Part shown: piece after piece, positions 21,834 through 33,067 of the stretch
How positions within the stretch are numbered: position 1 is the stretch's first letter
Layout: every line of letters starts with the position of its first letter
Program-made: the position numbers and the translations under genes
DNA from: Elmis aenea
Taxonomy: Eukaryota > Arthropoda > Insecta > Coleoptera > Elmidae
NCBI GenBank assembly: GCA_947652605.1
Contig: OX393578.1
Location: forward strand, 33,423,470 to 33,487,469
Direction: 5' to 3'
Length of the DNA stretch: 64,000 nucleotides
The notes under the pieces: generated by a model
The model's database searches: none
The model's input: the letters and a program-made list of their open reading frames with translations, nothing else
Told to the model about the DNA's origin: nothing

Positions 21834-24358
21834 ATATAATTTAGCTCTGCGAGCCAAGTTGGCCCATGGCTTGTTTGATAACTTTCTTCCATCCTTCTCT
21901 ATCGCTGGCCTTCCTTCTCCATCCAGTAATTTTTAACGTTTCTAAATCTCTCTCCACTTCCGTCCTCCATCTTGCTTTGGGTCGTCCCCTTCTCTTCCTT
22001 CCCCCTATCGTGTTTATCATTACCATTTTCGGCATTCTTGTACTCCCCATTCTTTCTGTATGTCCCAGCCACCTTAGCCTTTGTGCTTTTATAACCCCAA
22101 TGATACTTGTTTCTTTGTATAGTTCTTTTAATTCATCGTTTGTTCTTCTTACCCACCCATCTCCAATTCTCTTTCCGCCAAATATTTTCCTTAGCACCTT
22201 CCTTTCCCACACTTCTAGTCTTGTTTGTTCTGTTTTGTTTAGCGTCCATGTTTCGCACGCGTACGTCACTATTGGTCTTATAGTAGTGTGGTATATTTTG
22301 ATCTTTGCTTTTCTAGAAATATTTTTATTTCTCAGAACTCTGTTTAGTGCTCCCAAACATCGGTTTCCAGCCATTATTCTTGCCTGTATCTCATTGCCTA
22401 TATTTGGGTTTCTTGAGAATACAGCCCCTAGGTACGTGAACTTTTCCACCTCTTCAAACTTGTATTCTTTTCCACTTTCTGTTGTTACATTCAAGTAGTT
22501 TCCTCCTTTAAATTCACTGTCCTTCCATTCCATATACTTTGTCTTCTCCTCGTTTATATATAATCCCACCTTTCCCGCCTTTTCCTCCAGTGTTTTCGTT
22601 ATAGTTCTCAACTCCTCTTTACTTCTAGTAATTAGCACAAGATCATCCGCAAATGCTAAACATTGGTGCCTTCTTCTATATACCAGCCCACTTCTGTTGA
22701 TCTTCGCTTCCCTTATTGCTTGTTCCAGCACAATGCTGAACAGATTCGCCGACATTGGGTCCCCTTGTCTAACCCCCTCCTTACTCTCGAAAACTTCTGA
22801 TGTTTTGCTGCCTACTCTAACCAGATTTTCTGTTCCTCTTAACGTTACTTTTATCATTCTTGTAAGTTTACCACTTACTCCCATTTCTTCTACTGCTTTG
22901 TACAATGCTTCTCTTTGAACGTTATCGTATGCTTGTCTGAAGTCGACAAACAAAACAAATGTCTGTTTCTCGTGTTGATAGCTTTCTGCTTGAATCTCTC
23001 TTAGGGTGAAAATGTGATCCGTGGTGCTTCTTCCCTTCCTAAAGCCGCATTGGTACTCCCCTATTTCGTTTTCTGTTTCTTCTACTAATTTATTTTTTAT
23101 ATAAGTTGCTATAATTTTATATGCGACGTTTAACAGGGAAATACCTCTGTAGTTGTGGCAAACACTTGCATCCCCTTTTTTATACACTGGGCATATTATT
23201 GCTTGTCCCCATTCTTTTGGCATTTCTTCTTTCCTCCAGATTTCCTCCATCAGTTTTTGTAATTGTTCGATCAAGTCCTTGCTACCATACTTAAACAATT
23301 CTACAGTTATTCTATCTGTTCCTGGGCTCTTATTATTTTTTATCCGTTCCACTATTTCTTCGATTTGTTTTTTAGTTGGGGCTGGCACTTCTCTAGGACT
23401 CTCATTCATATTTCTATTAATCTGCTCATTTTCCCTCGCCTTCCTGCTGTTATCATTTAGTAGTTGGTCAAAATGTTCCTTCCATTTTTTTAGTATTTCT
23501 TCCTCTCCTGCAATAATATCTCCGTTTTCGTCCTTAAGGAATACCGTTTTTGTTTGGAATCCTCTCCTTTCTTTTTTAATTCCTTGGTACAAATTTCTAA
23601 CCTGGTTATTCCTGAAATTGGTTTCTATTTCTTGTATCACTTTTTCATTATATTTCCTTTTTTTATCTCTTAGCAGTGTTTTCGTTTTCCTCCTTTGCTC
23701 CTCATATTTATTTTTCTCCTCTTCCGTTTTTCCCGTTAACATTTTTAATCTCAGTTTTTTCCTTTCCTCTAGTTCTTTCTTACAGTCCTCATCAAACCAC
23801 TTTTTTCTTTCCTGTTTCGCTTTACTATTACAATTTTTGGCAGCCCGATTAATCCTCGTTTTCAGTTCATTCCATTGTTCCTCAATTTCCTCCTTATCCG
23901 CCATTTTCTCCAATTCTTTTTTAATGCTTTTCTCGTATTTTAATTGATCGTCTTTACTCCTCAGTCTGATTACTTCTCTCTCTCTTCCTCCTGTCCTCGT
24001 TTGATTTCTCACTACAGGCAATATTTGCGTCACTCTGGCTCCCACTATAAAGTGGTCAGTATCCGCGTCCGGGCCCCTATACGTTCTTACATTGCTGATT
24101 GCTTTTATCTCTGGTTTTTCGATTAAGATATGATCGATCTGATTTATAGTTTTTCCATCTGGTGACCGCCACGTACCCTTATATATGTCTTTTCTTTGGA
24201 AGTACGTACTTACTATGACCAAATTCTTTTCCTTTGCGAAATCTATTAGAAATATCCCATTTTCATTTGTCGTTTCATGTTTGCTGTACTGCCCTATTGT
24301 TGGGCTATATATATTCTCTCTTCCTATTTTTGCATTTGCATCGCCAATCATTATTTTC
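21834..24358 (-). mobile_element. 5'-truncated LINE with 12-bp target duplication
   Basis: The sequence aaaatgatatat occurs directly before (21822-21833) and after (24359-24370) the element, a perfect 12-bp duplication as made by target-primed reverse transcription. The minus-strand 3' end carries a short ATTATATAT tail right after the stop codon, with essentially no 3' UTR. The 5' end is cut inside the endonuclease domain, the usual 5' truncation. The short AT-rich tail and the endonuclease type (related to the one captured in the craniofacial development protein 2 paralogue) favour the RTE clade. I am not certain of the clade. Confidence 0.92.
21841..24351 (-). CDS. LINE endonuclease (partial) and reverse transcriptase
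   Basis: An open frame of 836 codons from its first ATG. The reading frame is open right to the 5' truncation, so this ATG is an internal Met, not the element's true start. Residues 1-105 are the C-terminal half of an apurinic-type endonuclease: GDANAKIG, INQIDHILI and the DTDHF motif. The N-terminal catalytic part is lost. Residues 110-300 are a charged, probably coiled linker. The reverse transcriptase spans about 335-640 with KSPGTDRI, YRGISLL, FVDFRQAYD and FADD, so both catalytic aspartate motifs are present. The tail carries CETWTL, RLRWLGHTERM and GRPKARW, typical of insect LINEs of this type. No frameshift or stop interrupts it, so the insertion looks young. The protein can probably not act alone without a complete endonuclease. 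Confidence 0.93.
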   Translation of the reverse strand: MIGDANAKIGRENIYSPTIGQYSKHETTNENGIFLIDFAKEKNLVIVSTYFQRKDIYKGTWRSPDGKTINQIDHILIEKPEIKAISNVRTYRGPDADTDHFIVGARVTQILPVVRNQTRTGGREREVIRLRSKDDQLKYEKSIKKELEKMADKEEIEEQWNELKTRINRAAKNCNSKAKQERKKWFDEDCKKELEERKKLRLKMLTGKTEEEKNKYEEQRRKTKTLLRDKKRKYNEKVIQEIETNFRNNQVRNLYQGIKKERRGFQTKTVFLKDENGDIIAGEEEILKKWKEHFDQLLNDNSRKARENEQINRNMNESPREVPAPTKKQIEEIVERIKNNKSPGTDRITVELFKYGSKDLIEQLQKLMEEIWRKEEMPKEWGQAIICPVYKKGDASVCHNYRGISLLNVAYKIIATYIKNKLVEETENEIGEYQCGFRKGRSTTDHIFTLREIQAESYQHEKQTFVLFVDFRQAYDNVQREALYKAVEEMGVSGKLTRMIKVTLRGTENLVRVGSKTSEVFESKEGVRQGDPMSANLFSIVLEQAIREAKINRSGLVYRRRHQCLAFADDLVLITRSKEELRTITKTLEEKAGKVGLYINEEKTKYMEWKDSEFKGGNYLNVTTESGKEYKFEEVEKFTYLGAVFSRNPNIGNEIQARIMAGNRCLGALNRVLRNKNISRKAKIKIYHTTIRPIVTYACETWTLNKTEQTRLEVWERKVLRKIFGGKRIGDGWVRRTNDELKELYKETSIIGVIKAQRLRWLGHTERMGSTRMPKMVMINTIGGRKRRGRPKARWRTEVERDLETLKITGWRRKASDREGWKKVIKQAMGQLGSQS

Positions 24359-24370
24359 AAAATGATATAT

Positions 24371-25645
24371 CTACTACTAATATTTTATGTTTATTTACAA
24401 AAATGAGAGAAATAAGTAAAAAATTGCGAAATGAACGTTGCCATGGAAAAAACAATAAGCGACTTCCATTGTTTTATTTCGACCATTGCTATCTGTCACT
24501 CTTTAAACGGTGACATGTACTGTTATCCAAAAATTGTTTTAGACGTTTGCCAAGTGCAGTGATGCTAAGAGTTTTTATGATCATCGTTGGCTCATTTGTA
24601 GTTAGGTTACATTGAACGTCAATGCTATTTTTTAAATAATATAATAATAAATTTTAAAAGCTTTATTGAAATCTTATACAATGACTTTATTTATATTTGA
24701 CGTTTTCTGAAGATCAGTTCAATACCTTATATGCCCCGGGAGCAGTAAAAGATAGCTGTAATAAGCGGTAAAACATTTAAAGAACTTTTTATAAATTAGA
24801 CCGGTTTGAACCGACCAAATTCACTGCTGTCCTTTTGACACATAAACATAACTTTTTCGTATAAAAATCAATCATTTACTTAAAGTAATTATAATGGATC
24901 TTACCGATATGTAAGTAAACCAGTTTATCTAGAAATAAAATCCTCAACATTGTACATAAATCAGCTGTAATTTATCCGTGTAATTATATGCATTCTACTA
25001 CATATCAAGTTAGCGATCTGAGTTATCACCAATAAGAAATTATCTTATCAAGTGTCTTAACGATAGAACCATTTCCATATCGACAAAACAAAGAAAGCGT
25101 AACTAAAATATGTGCATAATTTTCATTTTTAACGAGCCTGTTAGGCGTAATCCCGTCAATCGATCAAGCAGGCACTGAAATTGGCCGATTTGATTAATCT
25201 TTCGCTGAAGTTTTTATGCTTCTCTTATTGTATTAATTATTCCTGTGCACATAAAAATAATTAGTTTAAAATAACTTTAATAACAACATCCCATCTAATA
25301 AATTAGTTAATGTTAATTGAAACTTAAATTAAGCATTAAGGCTTACGACTAAATGTTGCACAACGAATCTTTTTGACCATTGATTATGACTTTTTTTTAT
25401 AAACAAGCAGAAACGCTGCCAAGGCGTATTTATTAAATTTTGTTGTCTTCTTAATGTTTAAGTCTATTATAAATAGATTGTTTAAAATAAAGGTCTGTTA
25501 ATTTGCCAAAAATTTGAAAAGGATGGAATACTGAAATACAAACACGTGCAACCGTTAGGTGAAGTATCATAATTGTAACAGACGTGACTTTTTTTTTAAG
25601 AAAATGTAATTTAATTTTTTTTTATCTACTCTAGTTTTTGTATCT
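24371..25645. other. Intron 2, nothing recognised
   Basis: AT-rich intron between the LINE and a hAT MITE. No supported feature. Confidence 0.35.
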
Positions 25646-25653
25646 AAGTGAAG

Positions 25654-25987
25654 CAGTGGCGTACAAAAAGGGGGATAAGGGGGGATAAATTACCGCATTT
25701 CAAAACTGCTTTTCCATACATATAAAGGATTTATTAGGTTTGTATATTTTACTCATAAATGCTATTTTTGGGTACGTTTGACCTTGAAAATTAAAAAAAA
25801 AATGCCTATGGGGCTGCTGCCTCCCTGGACCTCCCGCAACTCTTTCTTACGACTGACTTTTTGTGTCTAGCCCCCATAGCTCATTTTCTAATTGCACCAT
25901 TACCATACCCCGTTTGAAATTAGTTAGTATTATTTTTGAAAATTAAAACAATATCCCCCCTGAAATATTTTTCTGCATACGCCACTG
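25654..25987. mobile_element. hAT-type MITE, CAGTGGCGTA ends
   Basis: The ends are CAGTGGCGTA and TACGCCACTG, with aagtgaag directly repeated at 25646-25653 and 25988-25995 (perfect 8-bp duplication). The interior has GGGGGATAAG and CCCCCC-type runs near the ends. 334 bp, non-coding. Confidence 0.88.
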
Positions 25988-25999
25988 AAGTGAAGTAGG

Positions 26000-26233
26000 G
26001 GAAGGTTGCCGGGATTGGACCGGTTCCTCAATTGGACCGACCACGTAAATTTTGGCAGTTTATTGACGTTTATCGTAGAATTCCACTTTATTAAAAAAAA
26101 CACGTGCACGGCTCCAGTTAGGCATATGCAATTTCATACGTCAACTCGTACACCAAGGTACTTGTTTCTGTCAATAAACTGCCAAAATTGACGTGGTCCA
26201 ATTGAGGAACCGGTTCAATCTCGGCAACCTTCC
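26000..26233. mobile_element. Short hairpin element
   Basis: GGAAGGTTGCCGGGATTGGA at the left pairs with the complementary stretch ending CTCGGCAACCTTCC at the right. Pairing continues through GGTTCCTCAATTGGACC and TTTTGGCAGTTTATTGAC. The 8-bp duplication of the neighbouring hAT element ends only 4 bp away. A short plus-strand ORF through it has no domain. Confidence 0.75.
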
Positions 26234-27419
26234 TTGTATGTAATATAAATATTGTTAATAACATATATTAAACGGAACGATTGCTCAACGTTTATTTGAC
26301 GCAAGATTTTTTCTTATACTTTTTAATTGTCCTTATGCATCGGCCACATAACACTAACCTAGAATTCTTTAATTGACAATTATGGTTAGATATAGCCCAT
26401 GACAAATATTTATGTTTGTTTTTTAAATTACAGTTATGTATACTTAGTTTGCTAAAGTTATTAATTAATTTTTATTTCCATTCATTAATAATGTATGAAT
26501 TCTCGTATAGTGTCAACCTAGTCCGCCATGATTTTTAGTTTAATAATTTTTTTTTATGACACTTTAAATGGCTATTACTGCACAACCTGCATGCATAGTA
26601 AGAGGGTTCTTACGTACCGTACCCAAAAAGTACAGTTGCTTTGAAATTATCAAAGTAAACTCATGCCAAAATTGACAGCTGAGTAGGTATATACCTATAG
26701 TTAAGTGTATTAGCTAAAAAGCCAATAAAATCGTATATACGAGTATTATGTGGTCGTAGAAAAGGTATGGTACAAAAATTGAGCTGTAAAGTAATTACGC
26801 ACGAGTGCGTAATATGCTTCTTACAATTATTGTTATGTAATATACTATTATATCTCTATGGATATCAACGTAAAAATGTGTACAACTAAATGGATTGAAG
26901 TATAGCCGGTAATAAAACTCATATCAGATTTACAATTATACAAATATTTGTGTTTAGGACTAGCAGCAGTTTGTCGAAAGCGCTTTATTTTTACAAATTA
27001 ATTTTCCTCAAAATCAAAATTAAAGAAAAGCGTCAAATATTTTATTATAATCTGTTTATGTTTCATGTTTCTTACATTTTTTACAAATAATATAATAATA
27101 ACTGTAAAAAAGAATTTGTTTAAATTAAGGTGACTCATTTTAGGTCGCGGTCCATAGGTTAAGAATCTTTTCTGTAGGCTGTGAAAATGTGACTAAATTA
27201 TTTAAAAAAGTATCAAGTTTATATTTATGACAAAGTTAAAAACTAATAAATTTTTATCGTGAGTTACCATAACTTGCTAATTTTTATATCAGATTGAGTG
27301 TGGAAACTGTAGAGTTTGAATAATAAAATCATTATGTCTCACATAGCAAAGTGAAATGTAATTAGATCTTGTCAAGTCAAATTATTAAAAATAATTCAAG
27401 TTTAAAAATGGACATATTT
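26234..27419. other. Intron 2, nothing recognised
   Basis: AT-rich intron with no supported feature. Confidence 0.35.
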
Positions 27420-27997
27420 GGGTGTTGCCACACGTCCCGTTTATACGGGACTGTCCCGTATTTAATGAAAAGATAAAGTTTTATATATTGTGCTAAACAA
27501 TTATTGTTTTTAATATTCTTTTTTAATAATGTTACTAACATTGATTTGTAAATTATAAAAACTGACAATTCAATGAAATTTGCAGTAAAAATATAAGTTC
27601 AATTCATTATAGACAAAGTGATACATTTTATTCTTCAAGCTTTCGCGGCTGTTGTCCACGTTACAATCTTCGTTCTTGGGCTTGGAACCGCGTCTTCTTT
27701 GGTTTCATTTTACTAAAACAATATCGTCGAAACGTCAACACGTAATCACAGAAGACGCGCTTCCAAACCCGGGTACGAAGATTGTAACAAAGTAATACAA
27801 TAAAATGATTAATTGGTTCACAGTTTAAAGTGTGCTAAAAGTAGTGCTAAATATGAGGCCTAAAGCACTAAAAATTATTATAATGTTCATATTCATGTCT
27901 TTTATAAAAAGTTTTGGGGCTCCCAGTAGCCTTTATTTTTGTTTTTTTAGAAACACCCATGTCCCTTAACTGGTTTTGTAAAATCTGGCAACCCTAA
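27420..27997. mobile_element. Element with GTTGCCACACGTCC ends, second copy
   Basis: The left end GTGTTGCCACACGTCCCGTT and right end AAATCTGGCAACCCT are inverted, as in the copy at 6820-7726. The two share ATTGATTTGTAAAT, AAACTGACA and GACAAAGTGAT blocks. A 162-bp insertion (27625-27786) interrupts it. No ORF. Confidence 0.65.
27625..27786. mobile_element. Hairpin insertion with duplicated target
   Basis: Flanked by acaaagtgatac (27613-27624) and acaaagtaatac (27787-27798), a 12-bp direct repeat with one mismatch. Most of the insert is an inverted repeat of about 45 bp per arm (GTTACAATCTTCGT and its complement, CGCGTCTTC and its complement) around a GTCGAAACGTCAAC loop. The left part holds AGCTTTCGCGGCTGTTGTCC. 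The CGAAACGTC motif recalls Penelope-like element fragments, but this assignment is a guess. Confidence 0.45.
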
Positions 27998-28956
27998 CAG
28001 ATTTCAAACTTATGCACTATCTAGTAGTAAAACATAAGTAGAGATAAAACGATATTTGTCTCTTTGGTCACTTTGTTGACTTACATTAAGCATCTACTTT
28101 GTTAAAAAATGGATTCGCTTATGTTTCAGTAGCATAATACACCGTTTTCCTTGTGAAAGTAGTGAAGGATATTGAATATCTTGATAATACCCTGTTAAAT
28201 TACAAAGTTGGCGGTTGGGTTTTATTTTGAAAAGGGAAATCTAAACACTAATTTAGAACTTAAGCTCGTGTTCTTGCGAGAAAGGTGTAATAATAGAAGA
28301 AAAACATGAAATAAAAAGTTTTTGTACAACAGGATGTACTAATTTAAAATTAATCGTCATCACGTATTATTAGGATTTGAAGGCTATGGAAAAACTAAAT
28401 AGTACAGTACGGCTGTGAGCTATTACTATAATTGTTGGTCAAGTGCTGATCAAAATTATATAGTAATAATTACGTTACAAGGAGGCTGGTGCCACTTATT
28501 ACTTAAAAATAACAGTCTTAACATTTGTATAACGGTCTAGAAGTGGAGAAGACTTTCTAACTAAATAACAATTCAGTTAAATAATAACAAGCGCGTTATA
28601 AAAAATTAATGAAACAATCACTTAAACTTCAAACTTATTGTTACTGAAGCTACAATTTTGTGCTCCATAGTGGTTTTCTAAACGCGAAAAAGTGGCATTT
28701 AGAAAAAAAGTAATGTTAAAGATCATTTAAAAAAATGCAACTAAGATATTTATTGACAAAATTTTCCATCAATGAACGTATATCAAATGTAAAAAAAAAC
28801 GGAAACTACAAATTTTCAATTTTTTTTTTGTTTAAATTACAGTTCATGCAGTTCATGCAGTAAAAATTTACTGCATTTTTATAGTTTTTGGAAAATTTTA
28901 TTTAATAAATAATATTAAATTAATAAATAATAATAAATATATCACTACTAATTTAC
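27998..28956. other. Intron 2, adjacent to exon 2
   Basis: AT-rich intron. Near 28840-28880 there is a doubled GTTCATGCA and a small perfect palindrome GCAGTAAAAATTTACTGC. The exon 2 donor (GTAAAT on the minus strand) is at 28951-28956. Confidence 0.4.
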
Positions 28957-29195
28957 CAATTTTTGTGATAGGTCCAAAAACATTAATGTCGTCCAGTATA
29001 GAGCAATTCCATCTCCTATTTTGAAATTGATGTCTACATTCTAACAGTGATTGACGGGCCCCTTCGGCAACGGCACCCATGTGATCGTTGTATAGTTGAC
29101 ACATACGCCCCTGACCAGGACTTAATCCTGGCAACGTGTGGCAGCCCGAACCATTGTTACCTTGGAACATCTCGCCAACCACTAAGCCCATACGA
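28957..29195 (-). CDS. Wnt5: Wnt5 coding exon 2
   Basis: 239 bases. The first base completes an Ile codon begun in exon 1, then 79 codons, and the last G starts the Ala codon finished in exon 3. It encodes the start of the mature Wnt N-terminal domain, with CHTLPGLSPGQGRMCQLYND, EGARQSLLECRHQFQNRRWN and CSILDDINVFG. These are the conserved first cysteines and the RRWNCS motif, where Asn107 is a likely N-glycosylation site. Another sequon (Asn58-Gly-Ser) lies in the variable head. The acceptor is gttaattttcag and the donor GTAAAT. There is no sign of the long insertion known from fly Wnt5 in this exon. If such an insertion exists it would have to be in an unseen exon, and the phases leave no need for one. 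Confidence 0.95.
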
Positions 29196-29963
29196 CTGAA
29201 AATTAACAACAGCATTAACAAACATTGGCAAGATTAACACTGAAATATAAAAACATGCTTAAATTATTAAGTGATTGATTTATAAAACAAATACGTTTTT
29301 ACAAAGAATGTCTTGTAGAAATGCAAGAACAATTTTAAGAATCTTGTTTACTGACAGAGAAATGTCTTAAAACTGGTGTTGCATTACTGCGAGGTAAATT
29401 ATATTCATCATTAAAAAGATAAATGATTTTTAATTTTATTCAAGATAATCAAGATTATTTAAATGCACAAACAAATCAAATATATATTTTATAAACACAG
29501 CATCAATTATCCAAATTATAATTAATCGATCTTAAAATACGCAATTTCATCACCATGAAGACATTAAAAAAAAATAACATACGAACTTACAAACTTGTTG
29601 AGTTAATGAGTAGATCAACATTGGAAAAAAATACAATGGCAGTATTATTAAAATATCACTAAACAAAATATTTTATAATAATTAAAGTGCAATTATATTT
29701 GAATGTTTTTATCAGAAATAAAAAGAATAACACTTTACAGTTTAAAATTGAAGGATAGAGTTTTTAATTTCGTAATTACCTAGGATGTCATCAATATAAA
29801 ATTTTATCGAATGAAACTAAAAAGTAGTGCATATCAGAATTATAATTTACCTATAGGTTATTATACTTTATTAAACAAACAGATGCTTAAACTTGTTTTA
29901 TTAACAATTAATAACACGTTACGTTCGTGAAGTTAACGTATATTAACTATTTTAACATATTTA
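29196..29963. other. Wnt5 intron 1, left end
   Basis: AT-rich intron right of exon 2. Nothing recognised. Confidence 0.35.
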
Positions 29964-30440
29964 AAGGGTTGCCACACGTCCTATTTTGAGTATAATAGTT
30001 CCACAGTCGATGGTTTGTGTATCAAGTCGTACATTAAAGATTAAATCTGCTACATTGAGATTAAAAACAGTTATTTACGTAACAAGACCGGAAAGTGGTA
30101 CTTTACTGGACGAGAGCAGTTTTTGGACAAGCCGTAGGCGAGTCCTGAAAGCATATGAGTTCGGTAAAGACACTTTACGGGTATGTAACGTACAATATTT
30201 TTTCTGTGCCCGTCACTGACACCAAAATCACATCGTCACCATCCATAATTAAACAATAACTTAACAAACTGCAGGTGAAAACTAGCTTGGTAGTATAATG
30301 ACGCGCAAATCAACAAAACAACTGATCACCATCGCAACCAGCTAATTTACGGCCTAGGCCGGTAAAGACAACTCACTACCATGGCAACCAAATACTTTTT
30401 GGCCTAGGTCAGTATATTATGTATTTTCCAGCCTAAAAAT
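29964..30440. repeat. Repeat fragments
   Basis: AGGGTTGCCACACGTCCTAT at 29964 is a lone left end of the family seen at 6820 and 27420, with no matching right end. At about 30320-30410 a block containing CAACTGATCACCATCGCAAC and GGCCTAGGCCGGTA recurs about 50 bp later as CAACTCACTACCATGGCAAC and GGCCTAGGTCAGTA, an imperfect tandem pair. The 77-codon plus-strand ORF here has no recognised domain. Confidence 0.4.
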
Positions 30441-30941
30441 TGATCGGAAACAACTGATTTTCTGGACGGACGCAGAAAAATATACTTAAACTTTGATGTC
30501 GATGTGTTCAATTTTATTCGATTCTGGTTACTTAAGTTTGTAAAATTGCTGTAATTTTTACAATACATGTGGGACAATCAAAGCAGAAGTAATAGTAACG
30601 AATATTTAAGTACAAAGTTATTAAAATCCATCTTTGCAGACGTCAAAAATAACGGATGCACAAAAAAAGTCTTTCTTAGATATTACTGATAAGATAGGTC
30701 AATCGGTTTTTATGACAATGCCAATAATCTGTTGACAGAATGTTTACAACTATATTTAAATCTATAAAACATAAAGTTATTACTTTTAAATATTTTAGCA
30801 TTAAGGGTTGACGATACAAATTCAAATTTTTGTTGCCAAAAAGGCAACTGCTGTGCGCTTATTTCACATAATTGTTTGAAAGTTTTTTCGAAAGAATTGT
30901 ACGTTGATTTCGAAATTATTTTATTAACAATTAAAGAAAAA

Positions 30942-31260
30942 TATGGATACAAACCAATTACAATGGCTGGGATATCTATTACGAATGGCTACGAAGTAGG
31001 TACGCAAAAACAGATGAAAGTGAAGATTAAGGGAAAAAGAAGTAGAGGGAGATTAAAAACCAACTGGAAAAACGAAGTGAGGCAGATACTAAAACAAAAA
31101 AGGAGTCAGTTGGAGAGATGGGCCACAGTTGGCTAACGAAAATCAAGTGTGGTGAAACATAATCAAGAATTAGGAAAACCTCCACACCGACAGGTATAAG
31201 AGGATTCGATTAAGAAGAAGAAAAAACAACAGAAGGGGAAGAAGAAGAAGATAATTCATT
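30942..31260 (+). pseudogene. Decayed LINE 3' fragment
   Basis: In one frame from 30942 the sequence reads MDTNQLQWLGYLLRMA, and in another frame it continues with GKRSRGRLKTNWKNEVRQI. Together these match the C-terminal RLRWLGH-LRM and GRPK-RW motifs of insect LINEs, and the frame change marks decay. The fragment ends in a GAAGAAGAA-rich tail (31213-31255), a plausible LINE 3' simple-sequence tail. It differs from the LINE at 21.8-24.4 kb in tail and sequence, so it is another, older element. Confidence 0.65.
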
Positions 31261-32878
31261 CTTATTTTAATTTTTATGGGTTTTTGTGAGTTCCTGAATG
31301 TTAATTCTACTTAATTTTCACAATATACTGCAACTCGTTGGATGCTTTTACAACTATGCATCAGGAAAACGCTACGAGTATGTTCAGGTTTACAATCTTA
31401 GTTATCCAGTTAGTCATTTTTTGTCATTTTATTTTTTTATAAATCATAACGATTTAAGATGAAAATTAAATAAAATTTAGTGGATGCAACAGGAATGCCT
31501 TTAGGCTGCGTTATAGTTGCATCAAGAAGCAGGCTAAATGTCCTACTTTATACTTTTTAAAATGTGGCAGCTCTATATGGTTACCTTATAACAATATATA
31601 TTCATTAGACCAAACGTATTACCTTAAAGTCAGTGGCGAATGTAAATTCTTTAAGTTTAACCTAGAAAAAAGTAATCGCTTCAATTTATTTTCCGTAAAG
31701 TGACGTAAATAAACGGTCATATATGAGTGTAAACGTAAGAGTAACGGCCAACGTCTTTATTTAAAAGCACCATATTTAGTTGATGAGCAATATTTTACAC
31801 CTAAAGAGCTCTAAAATGCAGAGAGATTAACATCTCTACTTTCCAGCAGAATAAGGTATGTTCCATTAACAGAACAGTTTTAATTGTTAAGAACTAGTTC
31901 TAGCCTTTTAAAAAAGTAGTCAAAGGAAAACTCCAGAAACTAACACACCATTATTATATCCAGCACAAAAGTGCAACATGAATGCATAATGCACCATTAA
32001 AAAAGCAATAAGCACAACGCCAAGATTTATCTTGTTAATCTGCAAACATTTAACGGAACACGAAAGCTTAAGACATCATTCACATGCATGCATTTATATA
32101 AAAGTGCAACATTTTACGCTATTAGCTTAGTTGGCTCTGAAAGTAATACCGACAAAAGCCGCAGTAGCGCTAATTGCTGTCTGGTTCGATCACCTAACCT
32201 AAAAAAATTGCGATGTGGTCTTGCTTTTCGCGGTCTCTTTGAAATGCATTATTAAAGGTTACATTAACTGGCTGTTTCATGATTTTACGACACATTTTAT
32301 CGTTTATTTTAACATTTAATAATAAACAGAAATGATCAAGATTTTACCGGAGGGTATAACATAATCAATGGTCGTTAAAAAGATGGTTTTAGATACTCAC
32401 AATCAGTATAAGTAACAATAACAGAAATTATGCAGAATGTTGTGACTTTTAGACGAGTTTTTTTTTTTTAATAATTTATGAACCGTGATTACTTAGGGCG
32501 TGGAATAAAATCAGCTTCATGAGGATTTATTTTTACAATAAACCAATAACGGTGTCTTAGAAAGGTAGTCTGCTGATTTATCTTCCATAAATTATAATTT
32601 TAAAAGTATGATACACTATTAAAATGTGCAAGTAATCATTAAACTTTCTGTAAACAATAACATGCCATTGTTTAAGAACAATAAAGTTTATACGTTTTAT
32701 TTTTGAAATTGAAATGCTTTGCGAGTTATTAACTTCTAAATCAAACATAATAGGAAAGCTTTTGTTGAAGTGACTATCAATATAGTCGATTTATTATCAA
32801 GAGTAGCTATTACTGCGAAAGTTTTCAACTGGCCTAGTCAAATTAAACAAGTATCCTTTGGTACCTAGATGTATGTAT
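31261..32878. other. Intron 1, one possible tRNA-like SINE head
   Basis: Mostly unique AT-rich intron. At 32117-32195 TTAGCTTAGTTGGC resembles a pol III A box and GGTTCGATCACC a B box, about 60 bp apart, followed by an A run. This could be a tRNA-derived SINE remnant. It does not fold into a complete tRNA. Confidence 0.3.
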
Positions 32879-33067
32879 AGTCTGTCCAGCGAGTAAAGAG
32901 GGCTATCGGATTAACTGACTAATGCATAAATTTAAGTACGTAAGCGGTATGTTTCGTGTTTATGTGCTTAGAACTCGATGACACAGAAAAAGACAGAATG
33001 CATGGATGTATTTCGTTTCCGTCTTACTGCCCTAATCCGATAGCCCTCTTTACTCGCTGGACAGACT
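32879..33067. mobile_element. Short MITE with 35-bp inverted ends
   Basis: AGTCTGTCCAGCGAGTAAAG at the left and CTTTACTCGCTGGACAGACT at the right are perfect complements, with pairing continuing through AGGGCTATCGGATTA. 189 bp. No clear target duplication, so the superfamily is open. Confidence 0.85.

Noticed and set aside
21866..24126. Plus-strand ORFs of 60-264 codons
   Set aside because: Antisense shadows of the LINE reverse transcriptase frame on the minus strand.
30876..31136. Plus-strand ORF as a host gene
   Set aside because: Its end matches LINE C-terminal motifs and its first part is out of frame with the matching upstream LINE sequence, so it is a decayed LINE.
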